From the IMG/VR virus record IMGVR_UViG_3300005855_000003, positions 1-35,397 of that record: a stretch of DNA of 35,397 nt. One strand, 5' to 3'. The notes beneath the pieces are model-generated. The model did not search any database and had not been told where the DNA came from. It saw nothing but the letters and a program-made list of their open reading frames with translations. Both the position numbers and the translations under genes were made by a program. The DNA is from a virus. Below are positions 27,838-35,397 of the stretch, piece by piece; the first letter of the stretch is position 1, and each line of letters begins with the position of its first letter.

Positions 27838-30800
27838 TCACCTCAGTCTTGTGCTGACAACGCTTTGAGCGACACGACCCTTTTCATCGCGAGCGATGAC
27901 CTTCACCAAGTAAACACCTGTGGGCACAGGTTGCCCACCTGAGATTGTCCCGTCCCAAAGAATTCGGTGGTTGCCGGCTTGCCTGAAGGAATTGTCCAAA
28001 ACCCGAACAACCCTTCCAGTCAGCGTTTGGACGACGATTTCCGTTTGAGCAGCATTCGTCAAACTGAACTCAACCGCTATCCCACGCCCTCGCATCGAGG
28101 TTGCTCGCAGGTTTTGGATTCTAAGCGGTTGTGTCGTCCCTTTTTCGGCAACGATTTGAACCTGACGCTCCTCTCCTGCCGAAAGCCTCAACTTGTAAGT
28201 TCCCGCCCTCAGCGAGCGAGTCAGATTAGCCACAGGGTCAACGAGGGTCAGCGACCAATCCCGTCCCAACGATGACAAGTTCCATCCGCCAATCTCAACC
28301 TCTTCGTCTTCCTCTCCGCCAACCAGCAACAGCGTCCACACAACCTTTTGCCTCATCGGCTTGACAGACACACCGGTTTTTGCTCCGTCAGCACCAATCA
28401 AAGCGGTCCTCGTCGGAGCAGCGGGATTCGGTGGCAAGGCAGCGTCAATGGCTTGACCGTTAAGGCTTAGACCGAGCAGCAGCGTGTCAGTTCCATCCTT
28501 TCGGGTCACCTTCAGGCTGAAGAGTTGCCAGTTGGGAGACTTTGAAGGCAAAGTCTCTTTGCGAGCGCCTAACGGGACGGGCACAACCAGTGTGCACGGC
28601 TGGAACGCGTAGATGAAGTAGGCTTCCCAAGGCTTGATTTCGCCCTCAAAGTCACCTTGAGCCAAACTCTTGTCGTAAACGAACTTGTAAGCGTTGGCAG
28701 TTTCGTCCCACCGCCACATGAACGGTGTCACAATGTCAGTCGCTTGAGCCAATGGCTTGACTGTAGTCCCAGAGCGAATTTGGATGGTGCTAAGTCGCCA
28801 AGGGACCTCAACTGGGATGGGGAAGCCAATCAAGTTCCAGCCAACTTGCAAGGCAACTTCAACGGTGTCAGTTGGCGGCAGCCGACCGCTGCTGGGACGG
28901 AAAGTGACAGTTTGTCGTGGCTTGACAAAGAATCCGGTGCCAACCTCAGACAGAGGCTTCGTTGGGTCAACGAACTCAAACCGAGCGAAAACAGGGTTGT
29001 AGCGGACGATGCGCCTCTCAAGCACTTGTGGGTCAACACCCAAAAGTTCGCTCAGAGACGGCGGATTCTGCCCCTGCGGTGTCAGCGGCGGCAGGAAAGG
29101 AATGCTCAAACCGCGAACCCTTTCGGAGGATACGGTGATTGGTTCTGGCAACACGATTATGCGGTAAGTTTGCCGCCAGTCTGCAGGTAGCCTAAGTCCG
29201 CCGGAACTAACCCACAGGTTGCGGGTGCCCGGACTTTCAAATCGCTCCGTCAAGGTAACCTCTCCGTTCTCGTCAGTTTTCCTCGTTGTTGTCTTCACTG
29301 TCAGACCTTGTTGAATTGTCAGGCTGACATCCTGCCCTGCGATTGGGTTTCCGTAAATGTCCACGACTTTCACCTTCAAACTCACTTCCTCGCCTTTGAA
29401 CTTCACCATCGGCGAGGTTATGGATGCTTGCCACTCGTCAACTTGCTCCAAAAGCAGCAGGCGTGTAGGAACGCTCGGCTGGACAGCGACATTGACCTGA
29501 ACCGGTTGAATATTAGGAAATTCGGGCACGGAAACGCTTATCAGAGCCTGTCCCGATTTCCTTCCGACCGAGATGGAGACTTGGATTGAGCCATTAACGC
29601 TTCTGTCCTCATCCGATGTGCCCCCATCCACAACGAGCCGACTTTCAGGCTGTCCTTCAACGGGAATTATCGCCACTTGGAACTGGACGGGCGATTCAGG
29701 ATGGGCGAAGGGATTATTCTTAGCGTCCATCAAACTTGCCCTCAGGACAATGTTGCCATCAACAGTGACTTTCACAGTCCCTTGTTCATCCGTTGGCGGT
29801 GTCGTGGTAACTGCCAGAACAGTAGGGACACCCAAACGAACTGTCAAGGTTCGGGTTGCAACGAGGTTCGCTTCGGGTGCTTCCGCCTTGACCGTCAAAT
29901 TACCCGCCCGTCCTGTCAGCGTTATTGTTGCCTTGAATTGACCATTTTCGTCAGTTATGCCTTCAATCACGGAAGTGCCTGCGACTGTCCCAATCGTGAC
30001 AGGCTCAACGCTCAATCTCACCCGAACGCCCTCAATGGCATTGTCTGCAGCGTCAACGACTTTTACTGTTGCTTTCACTTGCTCAGTCGTGGCTGGGACC
30101 TCGGTCGCATCCAAATCAAGTAAAATTCGTGCGGGAGGTCCTGCCACAACAGTGACCGGGAGTTGATAACTCAAATCGGAAGGCAGCGCGCTCTCTTGTG
30201 ACGGTATTGTTGCCGAGACAGTGTAGTTGCCCAATTGTGCGGTCTTGGCATCGGCTATGAGGGAAACGGTCAAAGTTGAGCCGCCAATTATCGTCCCTGC
30301 TGCCGGTGAGACACCAAAACCGAAGCCGTCTCCGCCGTGAGTCATCAGCGCCCATCCAAAGTCTGGTGCAAAGTCAACGGTGCCCGTCGTGTTGTCTATC
30401 ATCTGAGCCCGTGCTTGAATTCGCCACTCAGGACTGTTCAAATTCAAATCAGAGAGGCGAACTCCAAACTCAACTGTCCGCTCGCTCAAGTTGAAGAAAG
30501 CAAAAGTCCGTCTTGCTGCACCGACGAAGAGCGCTTGTTCGGAGGCATTAATTCTCGCCACTGCATTTGCTACACCGTCCCCGTCCGAGTCAAACTCAAT
30601 GAGCAAGTTGATTTCGGCAAGATTGGTTAGCCTCCGACCAACAAATTCAACTCGCACAAAGAGGACACCATCTCGCTCTTGCACCCAGATACGACCGATG
30701 TTGAGAGGAATGGCAGGCAATCTTTGAACTTCACTTAAAGCCGCTTCGTTAGGGTCGGCAATGAGCAGCAGCCAATCCGCTATGCCCGGCTCAACCCCAG

Positions 30801-33120
30801 GTTCAGCAGGTCTTGGACCCGGCGGGAGGAAGAAACGAGCCTGTGACGGCTGGACGAGCCGAAGCCCCTCGGAAAATCGGAAGGGCAAGACTTGCTGGAG
30901 AGAAGCGCCCTCATTTTTGAGTGAGCCCAAAACGATGCCCACTTCACCCGCTCTCAACGCATCGCTTTCCGCCAAAGACCCAACGGCGAAGTTCTGGAAC
31001 GAAGCAGAGGTGGTGATTTCGCGAAGTCTCAGGACATAGGAGCCCCGCTGTCGGGATGATGGCGCTCCTGTTTCTGCTGTGATGCCAAAGTAAACTTCCG
31101 AACCGTTGCCCTTGACAACGGCTACAGGGTCACGACCGATGTAGTTGGAAGCGACAAAAAGCACTTGGTTGGCAGAAAGCGGCTGACCGTTAGCATCCGT
31201 TACCTGCAACTGAGCATCCAAAGGCGAACCTGTCTGCCACGCCCTAACTTCAACCCAGAAAACTTTGCCTGCAGGTAAGTTGGCTTTGAACCAATCTTGG
31301 TCATTAGCAGCCAAGTATGCCCGTTCAGTCGTTATGTCCGTGCTGACCAAAGTGAAGGCAGCGGTTGGAATGTTATTAGGCTCATGCGGGTCAGTGGGCG
31401 AAACTATTCGGACGGTTGCTGGGTTGGTGAAAACCGTAAAAGCGTTTTCCGCACTGATTTGCGCTTCAAGCCTTGCCTCTCCTTCCAATGCAGCCCCGGC
31501 GCTAAACCTAAGAGTGACGGTTTGACCGACGGCGACTCTCGCCAATGACCAGCGAACTTGTCTGTTGATGCGATCAAAAACTCCACCGTCTTGAGGCGTT
31601 ATAGGCGACAAGATTGTCGGGATGCTTGGAACAATCACGACCACATTGGTGGCGTCAGCGTTTCCTGAGTTAACAACGCGAACCGTGAAGGTCACTGTGT
31701 CACCAACAGTTGCTTCAGGTGTGGAAACTTCAAGGGTTGAATTGGCGAGGTTGGGGAAGCCGATGGGGCGAGGTGGCGGGATTTTCCGCAGCGCCTCAAA
31801 AGCGTCTATGCGACCGCTCCCGTAATCGTTGTCCTTGCCGGGACGACCCAGATCAACAGCCGTCTCCTCTAATGCCCGCTTGAGGAAGTCAACATCAATC
31901 TCGTCGATGCGCCTGTTCTTGATGGCAAGGGAAAGCATCAAAGCGACAGTTCCAGCAACATGCGGACATGCCATCGATGTGCCCATCCAACTTTCATATC
32001 CGCCACCGGGAACTGACGAGTAAATGTCAACACCGGGCGCCGAGACATCAGGCTTGATTATGTCGCCGAAGCCTTCCCAGAAGACCGGACCTCGGCTTGA
32101 AAAGTCCGCAATTTGGTCGTTAATGTCCGTAGCACCAACACCAAAAGCCATCGGATAATCGCCGGGAGAACCCGTCGTTCGTGGGTCTGGACCTTCATTG
32201 CCAATTGCGAAGGCTGGGAAGATTCGGGCTGCAATCCAAGCGTTGATAATGTCACGGTATTCAGGTATCATCGTCGGGGAATCGCTTGAACCTCCCCAAG
32301 AGTTGTTCACCACATCAGCACCATCGTCAGTATTAGGGTCGCCGTCGGGATCCATCACCCACTGCATGGATGCTATAATCCATTCAAAGGTTCCAATACC
32401 TGAAGCGTCAAAAGCCTTTGCAGCAATCAAAGTAGCCTTAGGAGCAACCCCGATGTGCACACCGCTGGCGTTTCCACCGGCAATCGTGCCAGAGACATGC
32501 GTTCCATGTCCTTGGTCATCGTATGGAGTAGGTCGACCATTAACGGCGTCAAACCAACCGTTTTGGGGTCGCAATTTTCCTCGCAAGTCTGGATGGTTAG
32601 GGTCAATGCCAGTATCAATGACGCCGACAACAACACCTTCGCCCTGAACTTGAAATGTCTGCCAAGCCTCAGGCACTCGGATTTTCTGCAAGCCCCAAGT
32701 GAACGCTTGTTGTATGACTATGCGGGAGGAAGGAATCGGTCGCGGCAAAGTTACAGTGGTGTTGGGGCGAATAGCAGCGACGGCTGGATGACGCTCCAAC
32801 GCTTGAAAAACTTGCTGTGTCCCTTCAACAGCGATAGCGTTGATAATCCAGAAACGACGATAACGGCGAACTTCGCCTTGCTGCTTCCACGCTTCAAGTT
32901 GCGGGATAAGTTCCCGTTGACTTTGCTCCGCAGTTTGCATCAACAGCCTCTTGACGGCGGTTCGGTTTCCGAAGACTGCTGCAAGGTTGGCTTTCGCTTT
33001 GAGGACGACAATGCGGGTTTCATATTGTGGAGTTTGGGAGGGTAGAAATTGCCATGTCATCAAAACCCCAACAACCACCAACCAGCCCAAAATCAACACT
33101 GAGCGTCGCCAGTTCGCCAT
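27838..33120 (-). CDS. Very large secreted subtilisin-like (S8) protease with Ig-type repeats and a FlgD-like end
   Basis: The 1760-residue exoenzyme starts with a basic stretch and hydrophobic signal/anchor (SVLILGWLVVVGVLMTW), then a propeptide. The catalytic domain (about residues 160-430) has all three active residues: Asp in VIDTGIDPNHPDL, His in GHGTHVSGTIAGG and Ser in GTSMACPHVAGTVAL. After it come a DUF11/CARDB-like module (VGDTVTFTVRVVNSGNADAT), a pre-peptidase C-like region (DPHEPNNIPTAA), several invasin-type Ig domains (GVRVRLSVEP, ITDENGQFKATI) and a C-terminal FlgD-like module (NHRILWDGTISGGQPVPTG). I chose the ATG at 33120, 7 nt after GGGGAGGTG. Confidence 0.9.
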   Translation of the reverse strand: MANWRRSVLILGWLVVVGVLMTWQFLPSQTPQYETRIVVLKAKANLAAVFGNRTAVKRLLMQTAEQSQRELIPQLEAWKQQGEVRRYRRFWIINAIAVEGTQQVFQALERHPAVAAIRPNTTVTLPRPIPSSRIVIQQAFTWGLQKIRVPEAWQTFQVQGEGVVVGVIDTGIDPNHPDLRGKLRPQNGWFDAVNGRPTPYDDQGHGTHVSGTIAGGNASGVHIGVAPKATLIAAKAFDASGIGTFEWIIASMQWVMDPDGDPNTDDGADVVNNSWGGSSDSPTMIPEYRDIINAWIAARIFPAFAIGNEGPDPRTTGSPGDYPMAFGVGATDINDQIADFSSRGPVFWEGFGDIIKPDVSAPGVDIYSSVPGGGYESWMGTSMACPHVAGTVALMLSLAIKNRRIDEIDVDFLKRALEETAVDLGRPGKDNDYGSGRIDAFEALRKIPPPRPIGFPNLANSTLEVSTPEATVGDTVTFTVRVVNSGNADATNVVVIVPSIPTILSPITPQDGGVFDRINRQVRWSLARVAVGQTVTLRFSAGAALEGEARLEAQISAENAFTVFTNPATVRIVSPTDPHEPNNIPTAAFTLVSTDITTERAYLAANDQDWFKANLPAGKVFWVEVRAWQTGSPLDAQLQVTDANGQPLSANQVLFVASNYIGRDPVAVVKGNGSEVYFGITAETGAPSSRQRGSYVLRLREITTSASFQNFAVGSLAESDALRAGEVGIVLGSLKNEGASLQQVLPFRFSEGLRLVQPSQARFFLPPGPRPAEPGVEPGIADWLLLIADPNEAALSEVQRLPAIPLNIGRIWVQERDGVLFVRVEFVGRRLTNLAEINLLIEFDSDGDGVANAVARINASEQALFVGAARRTFAFFNLSERTVEFGVRLSDLNLNSPEWRIQARAQMIDNTTGTVDFAPDFGWALMTHGGDGFGFGVSPAAGTIIGGSTLTVSLIADAKTAQLGNYTVSATIPSQESALPSDLSYQLPVTVVAGPPARILLDLDATEVPATTEQVKATVKVVDAADNAIEGVRVRLSVEPVTIGTVAGTSVIEGITDENGQFKATITLTGRAGNLTVKAEAPEANLVATRTLTVRLGVPTVLAVTTTPPTDEQGTVKVTVDGNIVLRASLMDAKNNPFAHPESPVQFQVAIIPVEGQPESRLVVDGGTSDEDRSVNGSIQVSISVGRKSGQALISVSVPEFPNIQPVQVNVAVQPSVPTRLLLLEQVDEWQASITSPMVKFKGEEVSLKVKVVDIYGNPIAGQDVSLTIQQGLTVKTTTRKTDENGEVTLTERFESPGTRNLWVSSGGLRLPADWRQTYRIIVLPEPITVSSERVRGLSIPFLPPLTPQGQNPPSLSELLGVDPQVLERRIVRYNPVFARFEFVDPTKPLSEVGTGFFVKPRQTVTFRPSSGRLPPTDTVEVALQVGWNLIGFPIPVEVPWRLSTIQIRSGTTVKPLAQATDIVTPFMWRWDETANAYKFVYDKSLAQGDFEGEIKPWEAYFIYAFQPCTLVVPVPLGARKETLPSKSPNWQLFSLKVTRKDGTDTLLLGLSLNGQAIDAALPPNPAAPTRTALIGADGAKTGVSVKPMRQKVVWTLLLVGGEEDEEVEIGGWNLSSLGRDWSLTLVDPVANLTRSLRAGTYKLRLSAGEERQVQIVAEKGTTQPLRIQNLRATSMRGRGIAVEFSLTNAAQTEIVVQTLTGRVVRVLDNSFRQAGNHRILWDGTISGGQPVPTGVYLVKVIARDEKGRVAQSVVSTRLR

Positions 33121-33138
33121 AGTTTCGCACCTCCCCAT

Positions 33139-33433
33139 TTTTCTCCCAAAGGCATGGCAAAAACGCCACCTTCGTTTTAGCGCAACTTGGGCGATATGTC
33201 AAGAAACGGACGCTGAAATGCTGGCTTTGCTTTGCATTTGGAGGCAAATTTTGAGCCTCTGCCCCTTCGTGCGACACGGAGCGAAAATCCGATGCATTTG
33301 CATTGCGCATCCTTTTCTGACCTCATGCATCAATGGTTGTGGGCGCGACGGAGATGCAGCGCCCTTTAAACCACACACAAAAGGGTGCGGGGCAAAAAAT
33401 CCCCCACCCAAACTGCAAGGAGGTTGATGCCGT
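33139..33433. promoter_or_regulatory. Divergent intergenic region between S8 protease and disulfide oxidoreductase
   Basis: The 295 bp hold a promoter for the protease (minus strand). I saw no promoter as clear for the rightward redox operon. AAGGAGG at 33419-33425 is the ribosome-binding site for the oxidoreductase. Confidence 0.5.
33174..33202 (-). promoter_or_regulatory. Sigma-70-type promoter for the S8 protease
   Basis: On the minus strand a perfect TTGACA is separated by 17 bp from TAAAAC, a partial -10 match, about 54 bp upstream of the start codon. Confidence 0.5.
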
Positions 33434-34249
33434 ATGGCTATCTTGAGCGAACGCGACAGAAGGAAGTTGCAGGAAATCTTCCGCAGCAGGTTGGTCAATC
33501 CAGTCAGGCTCGTCCTGTTCACGCAGGAACAAAGGCTGGTCTGGACGCCTTGGAATCAACCGTGCCAATTCTGCAAGGAAACGGAACAGTTGGTCAAGGA
33601 ACTGAGCGAAATCTCCCCGTTGATTGAAGCGGAAGTCCATGACTTTGAGCGTGAAAGCGAGTTGGCGGAACAATACGGGGTTGACAAAGTGCCAGCCATA
33701 ATCGTTACCGACGGCAACGGGCGTGGGAACATCAGGTTCTTCGGCATCCCTGCAGGCTTGGAGTTCACGACGCTCATTGAGGACATCTTGATGGTCTCTC
33801 AGGGCAGAACGAACCTGAGCGATGATGTTCGGGCTAAAATCAAAGCCATTGACAAGCCTGTGCACATTCAGGTTTTCGTCACGCCAACTTGCCCTTACTG
33901 CCCGAGAGCGGTTCTCACCGCCCACCAATTTGCGATGGAAAATCCCAATATCGTTGCCGACATGGTTGAGGCAACTGAATTTCCTGAATTGGCTGAGCGC
34001 TACGGAGTATTCGCCGTCCCGAAAGTTGTCATCAACGACGCAGTGAGTTTTGAGGGTGCTTTGCCCGAACACTTGTTCGCCCTCTATGTCCTCAAAGCCG
34101 TTGACCAACTCAGCGGCGAGGAAAGGCGAGAGTTTGAAGAGGTTGACCGCCAACTCAGAGGGATGGCGGATGATGATTGGGAACACGAGCATCGTCATGA
34201 CCATGACGAATTTGAGCACGAACACCACTTCCATCGCTACGAACACTGA
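33434..34249 (+). CDS. Protein disulfide oxidoreductase (double thioredoxin fold) with His-rich tail
   Basis: The protein has two tandem thioredoxin folds, each with an active site: CQFC at residues 44-47 and CPYC near residue 153, with following cis-Pro loops KVPAI and AVPKV. This two-site design is characteristic of the protein disulfide oxidoreductases of hyperthermophiles, which make or exchange cytosolic disulfides. No signal peptide is seen. The end is very rich in His and acidic residues (HEHRHDHDEFEHEHHFHRYE), likely metal-binding. AAGGAGG lies 8 nt upstream. A thioredoxin-reductase-like gene follows 31 bp later and is the expected partner. Confidence 0.9.
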   Translation: MAILSERDRRKLQEIFRSRLVNPVRLVLFTQEQRLVWTPWNQPCQFCKETEQLVKELSEISPLIEAEVHDFERESELAEQYGVDKVPAIIVTDGNGRGNIRFFGIPAGLEFTTLIEDILMVSQGRTNLSDDVRAKIKAIDKPVHIQVFVTPTCPYCPRAVLTAHQFAMENPNIVADMVEATEFPELAERYGVFAVPKVVINDAVSFEGALPEHLFALYVLKAVDQLSGEERREFEEVDRQLRGMADDDWEHEHRHDHDEFEHEHHFHRYEH

Positions 34250-34280
34250 AACATCGGTTAGGTCAGCGAGGTGATGGGGC

Positions 34281-35267
34281 ATGGTGATGCCGATGAGCCT
34301 TGATTTAAGGCTTGAACTCCCGGACAGCGAACCCTACGATGTGGTCATAATCGGCGGCGGTCCGGCAGGACTGACCGCCGCCATCTACGCAGCGCGGGCA
34401 AACTTGAGAACGGTTGTTTTGGACAAACACCCCAAAGCAGGGGCGTTGGGGATGACACAACGCATTGAAAACTACCCGGGCATCCCTGAACCCATCAGCG
34501 GCGCTGAGTTGCTTGAAATTTTGCGCCGTCAGGCTATTCAGTTTGGTGCCGAGTATGTTCAGGCTCAAGTTACTGGCGTTGACTTGCTCAAAGACCCAAA
34601 GGAAATTTTCAGCAGCGCTGGCACTTTCTACGGACGAACCGTCATCATCGCAACTGGGGCGATGGGGCATAAGCCTTCCATCCCCGGCGAAGCAAAGTTG
34701 GTAGGCAAGGGCGTGAGTTACTGCGCCGTTTGCGATGCACCTTTCTTTGCGGGCAAAGATGTGGCTGTTATCGGCGACAACGAGGAAGCGTTGGAAGAGT
34801 TAGATTTTGTCAGCAGATTTGCCAAGACCGTCTACCTGATTTCGCACCACAAAGAACCAAGAGCGTCTCAGGAAGCGATTGAGCGTGCCCGTCAACTTCC
34901 GAACATCGTTTGGCTTATGGGCACGCGGGTCGTCGCCATTGAGGGTGAGGAAAAGGTCACAGGGATTGTCATTGAGCGAGAAGGTGTCAGAGAGAGGTTG
35001 CCTGTTGCGGGTGTGTTCGTTTACTTGCTCGGAACAAAGCCCGTCACCGACTTCCTCAACGGTCAAGTTGAGTTGACGCCCCAAGGTTGTATCAAGGTTG
35101 ACCCTGAGACGAAGATGACGAATGTGCCCGGTGTCTTTGCTGTCGGCGATGTGACATGCAAGGAGATTCGGCAGGCGGTTATCGCTGCCGCCGAGGGCGC
35201 TATTGCCGCTTTGGAAGCGGACAAGTTCCTTCGCAAACGCGCAAAGGCTCGTTCTGATTGGGCGTGA
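34281..35267 (+). CDS. Thioredoxin-reductase-like flavoprotein with altered NADPH site
   Basis: The protein has the two-domain FAD-dependent thioredoxin reductase fold: FAD motif GGGPAGL at residues 25-31, the redox pair CAVC near 151 in SYCAVCDAPFF, and the final FAD-contact AVGDVTCKEIRQ. The usual pyridine-nucleotide motif GGGxSA is VIGDNEEALEE, and HRRxxFR is SHHKEPR. The arginines that normally hold the NADPH phosphate are missing. It probably reduces the adjacent disulfide oxidoreductase using another donor (NADH, ferredoxin or F420); similar losses are known in archaeal and clostridial reductases. The ATG lies 6 nt after GAGGTGA. Confidence 0.85.
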   Translation: MVMPMSLDLRLELPDSEPYDVVIIGGGPAGLTAAIYAARANLRTVVLDKHPKAGALGMTQRIENYPGIPEPISGAELLEILRRQAIQFGAEYVQAQVTGVDLLKDPKEIFSSAGTFYGRTVIIATGAMGHKPSIPGEAKLVGKGVSYCAVCDAPFFAGKDVAVIGDNEEALEELDFVSRFAKTVYLISHHKEPRASQEAIERARQLPNIVWLMGTRVVAIEGEEKVTGIVIEREGVRERLPVAGVFVYLLGTKPVTDFLNGQVELTPQGCIKVDPETKMTNVPGVFAVGDVTCKEIRQAVIAAAEGAIAALEADKFLRKRAKARSDWA

Positions 35268-35327
35268 TTTGAACATGTTTGTCTTATCTCCGATTTGCCG
35301 AACCTGCCGTCGTTGTTAAGAATTTTC

Positions 35328-35347
35328 GGCAGTGCAGGAGCACTGCC
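35328..35347 (+). other. 8-bp hairpin downstream of the reductase gene
   Basis: GGCAGTGC and GCACTGCC pair perfectly around AGGA. No T-tract follows, so it is a weak terminator candidate or a short interspersed repeat. Confidence 0.4.
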
Positions 35348-35362
35348 CTCCAGAAAAGTCAT

Positions 35363-35395
35363 TCACCATTCGCTAATCGCCAGTCGCCATTCGCT
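35363..35395 (+). repeat. Short ACCATTCGCT/GCCATTCGCT direct repeats at the window end
   Basis: TCACCATTCGCT and TCGCCATTCGCT lie 21 bp apart in low-complexity CGCCA/ATTCGC sequence. They may continue beyond the window. Confidence 0.4.
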
Positions 35396-35397
35396 GC

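Noticed and set aside
28657-32647. Several plus-strand frames of 80-180 codons within the S8 protease region
   Set aside because: All are antisense shadows of one long, well-supported protease with a full catalytic triad.

Overview
The window is a complete, roughly 27.2-kb tailed-phage (siphovirus-type) prophage followed by about 8 kb of bacterial chromosome. The host cannot be named from sequence alone. A double-thioredoxin-fold protein disulfide oxidoreductase (CQFC and CPYC sites) beside a thioredoxin reductase suggests a thermophile, and the lipoprotein and the large secreted subtilase suggest an envelope-rich, Gram-negative-like lineage. A deep-branching thermophilic phylum is my low-confidence guess.

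Boundaries. A perfect 54-bp direct repeat (10-63 and 27170-27223) gives attL and attR. The repeat is the last part of a protein-coding gene: the first 69 bases of the window read as the C-terminus of a host protein. After integration that protein ends in -EEK instead of the original -EEG. The displaced original end lies beside attR, 8 bp from a convergent tRNA-Glu(CTC). The tyrosine integrase gene is next to attR. Inverted 15-bp repeats just inside both ends look like integrase arm sites.

Phage layout. TerL and a small two-helix membrane protein read leftward from about 1.85 kb. From 1.9 to 17.8 kb a rightward block encodes virion morphogenesis: portal-MuF fusion, prohead protease, HK97-fold capsid protein, head-tail connectors, tail tube, tail-assembly chaperone with a probable frameshifted extension, tape measure and several distal tail proteins. 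A leftward block (24.1 to 17.8 kb) encodes a primase-polymerase/SF3 helicase, a small acidic protein, a G8-like tail-spike-like protein, two zinc-ribbon proteins and a divergent sigma-like protein. The right end holds a GH108 endolysin, a one-helix membrane protein, a small zinc protein and the integrase. No CI-like repressor or small terminase was recognised.

Control signals. Twelve phage genes carry the hexamer CAAGTG 21-26 nt upstream of the start codon, in front of the Shine-Dalgarno sequence, often as CAAGTG-N5-GGTGA. It occurs at genes that follow a gap or begin a block, and I found it at no host gene here. Two long non-coding regions (6.13-6.72 and 24.14-25.13 kb) share a 26-bp AT-rich palindrome (a third copy lies at 21.3 kb), perfect palindromes with a GTCATGAC core, and a TAGGGTTGTATAT box. 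The first also has five CAAAAT boxes in helical phase. Twelve-bp iterons precede the small zinc-protein gene. A 79-nt tRNA-like element resembling a tmRNA tRNA-like domain lies between portal and protease.

Host segment. Leftward: tRNA-Glu, a lipoprotein and a 1760-residue S8 protease with its own promoter. Rightward: a protein disulfide oxidoreductase and a thioredoxin-reductase-like flavoprotein whose NADPH-binding motifs are altered.
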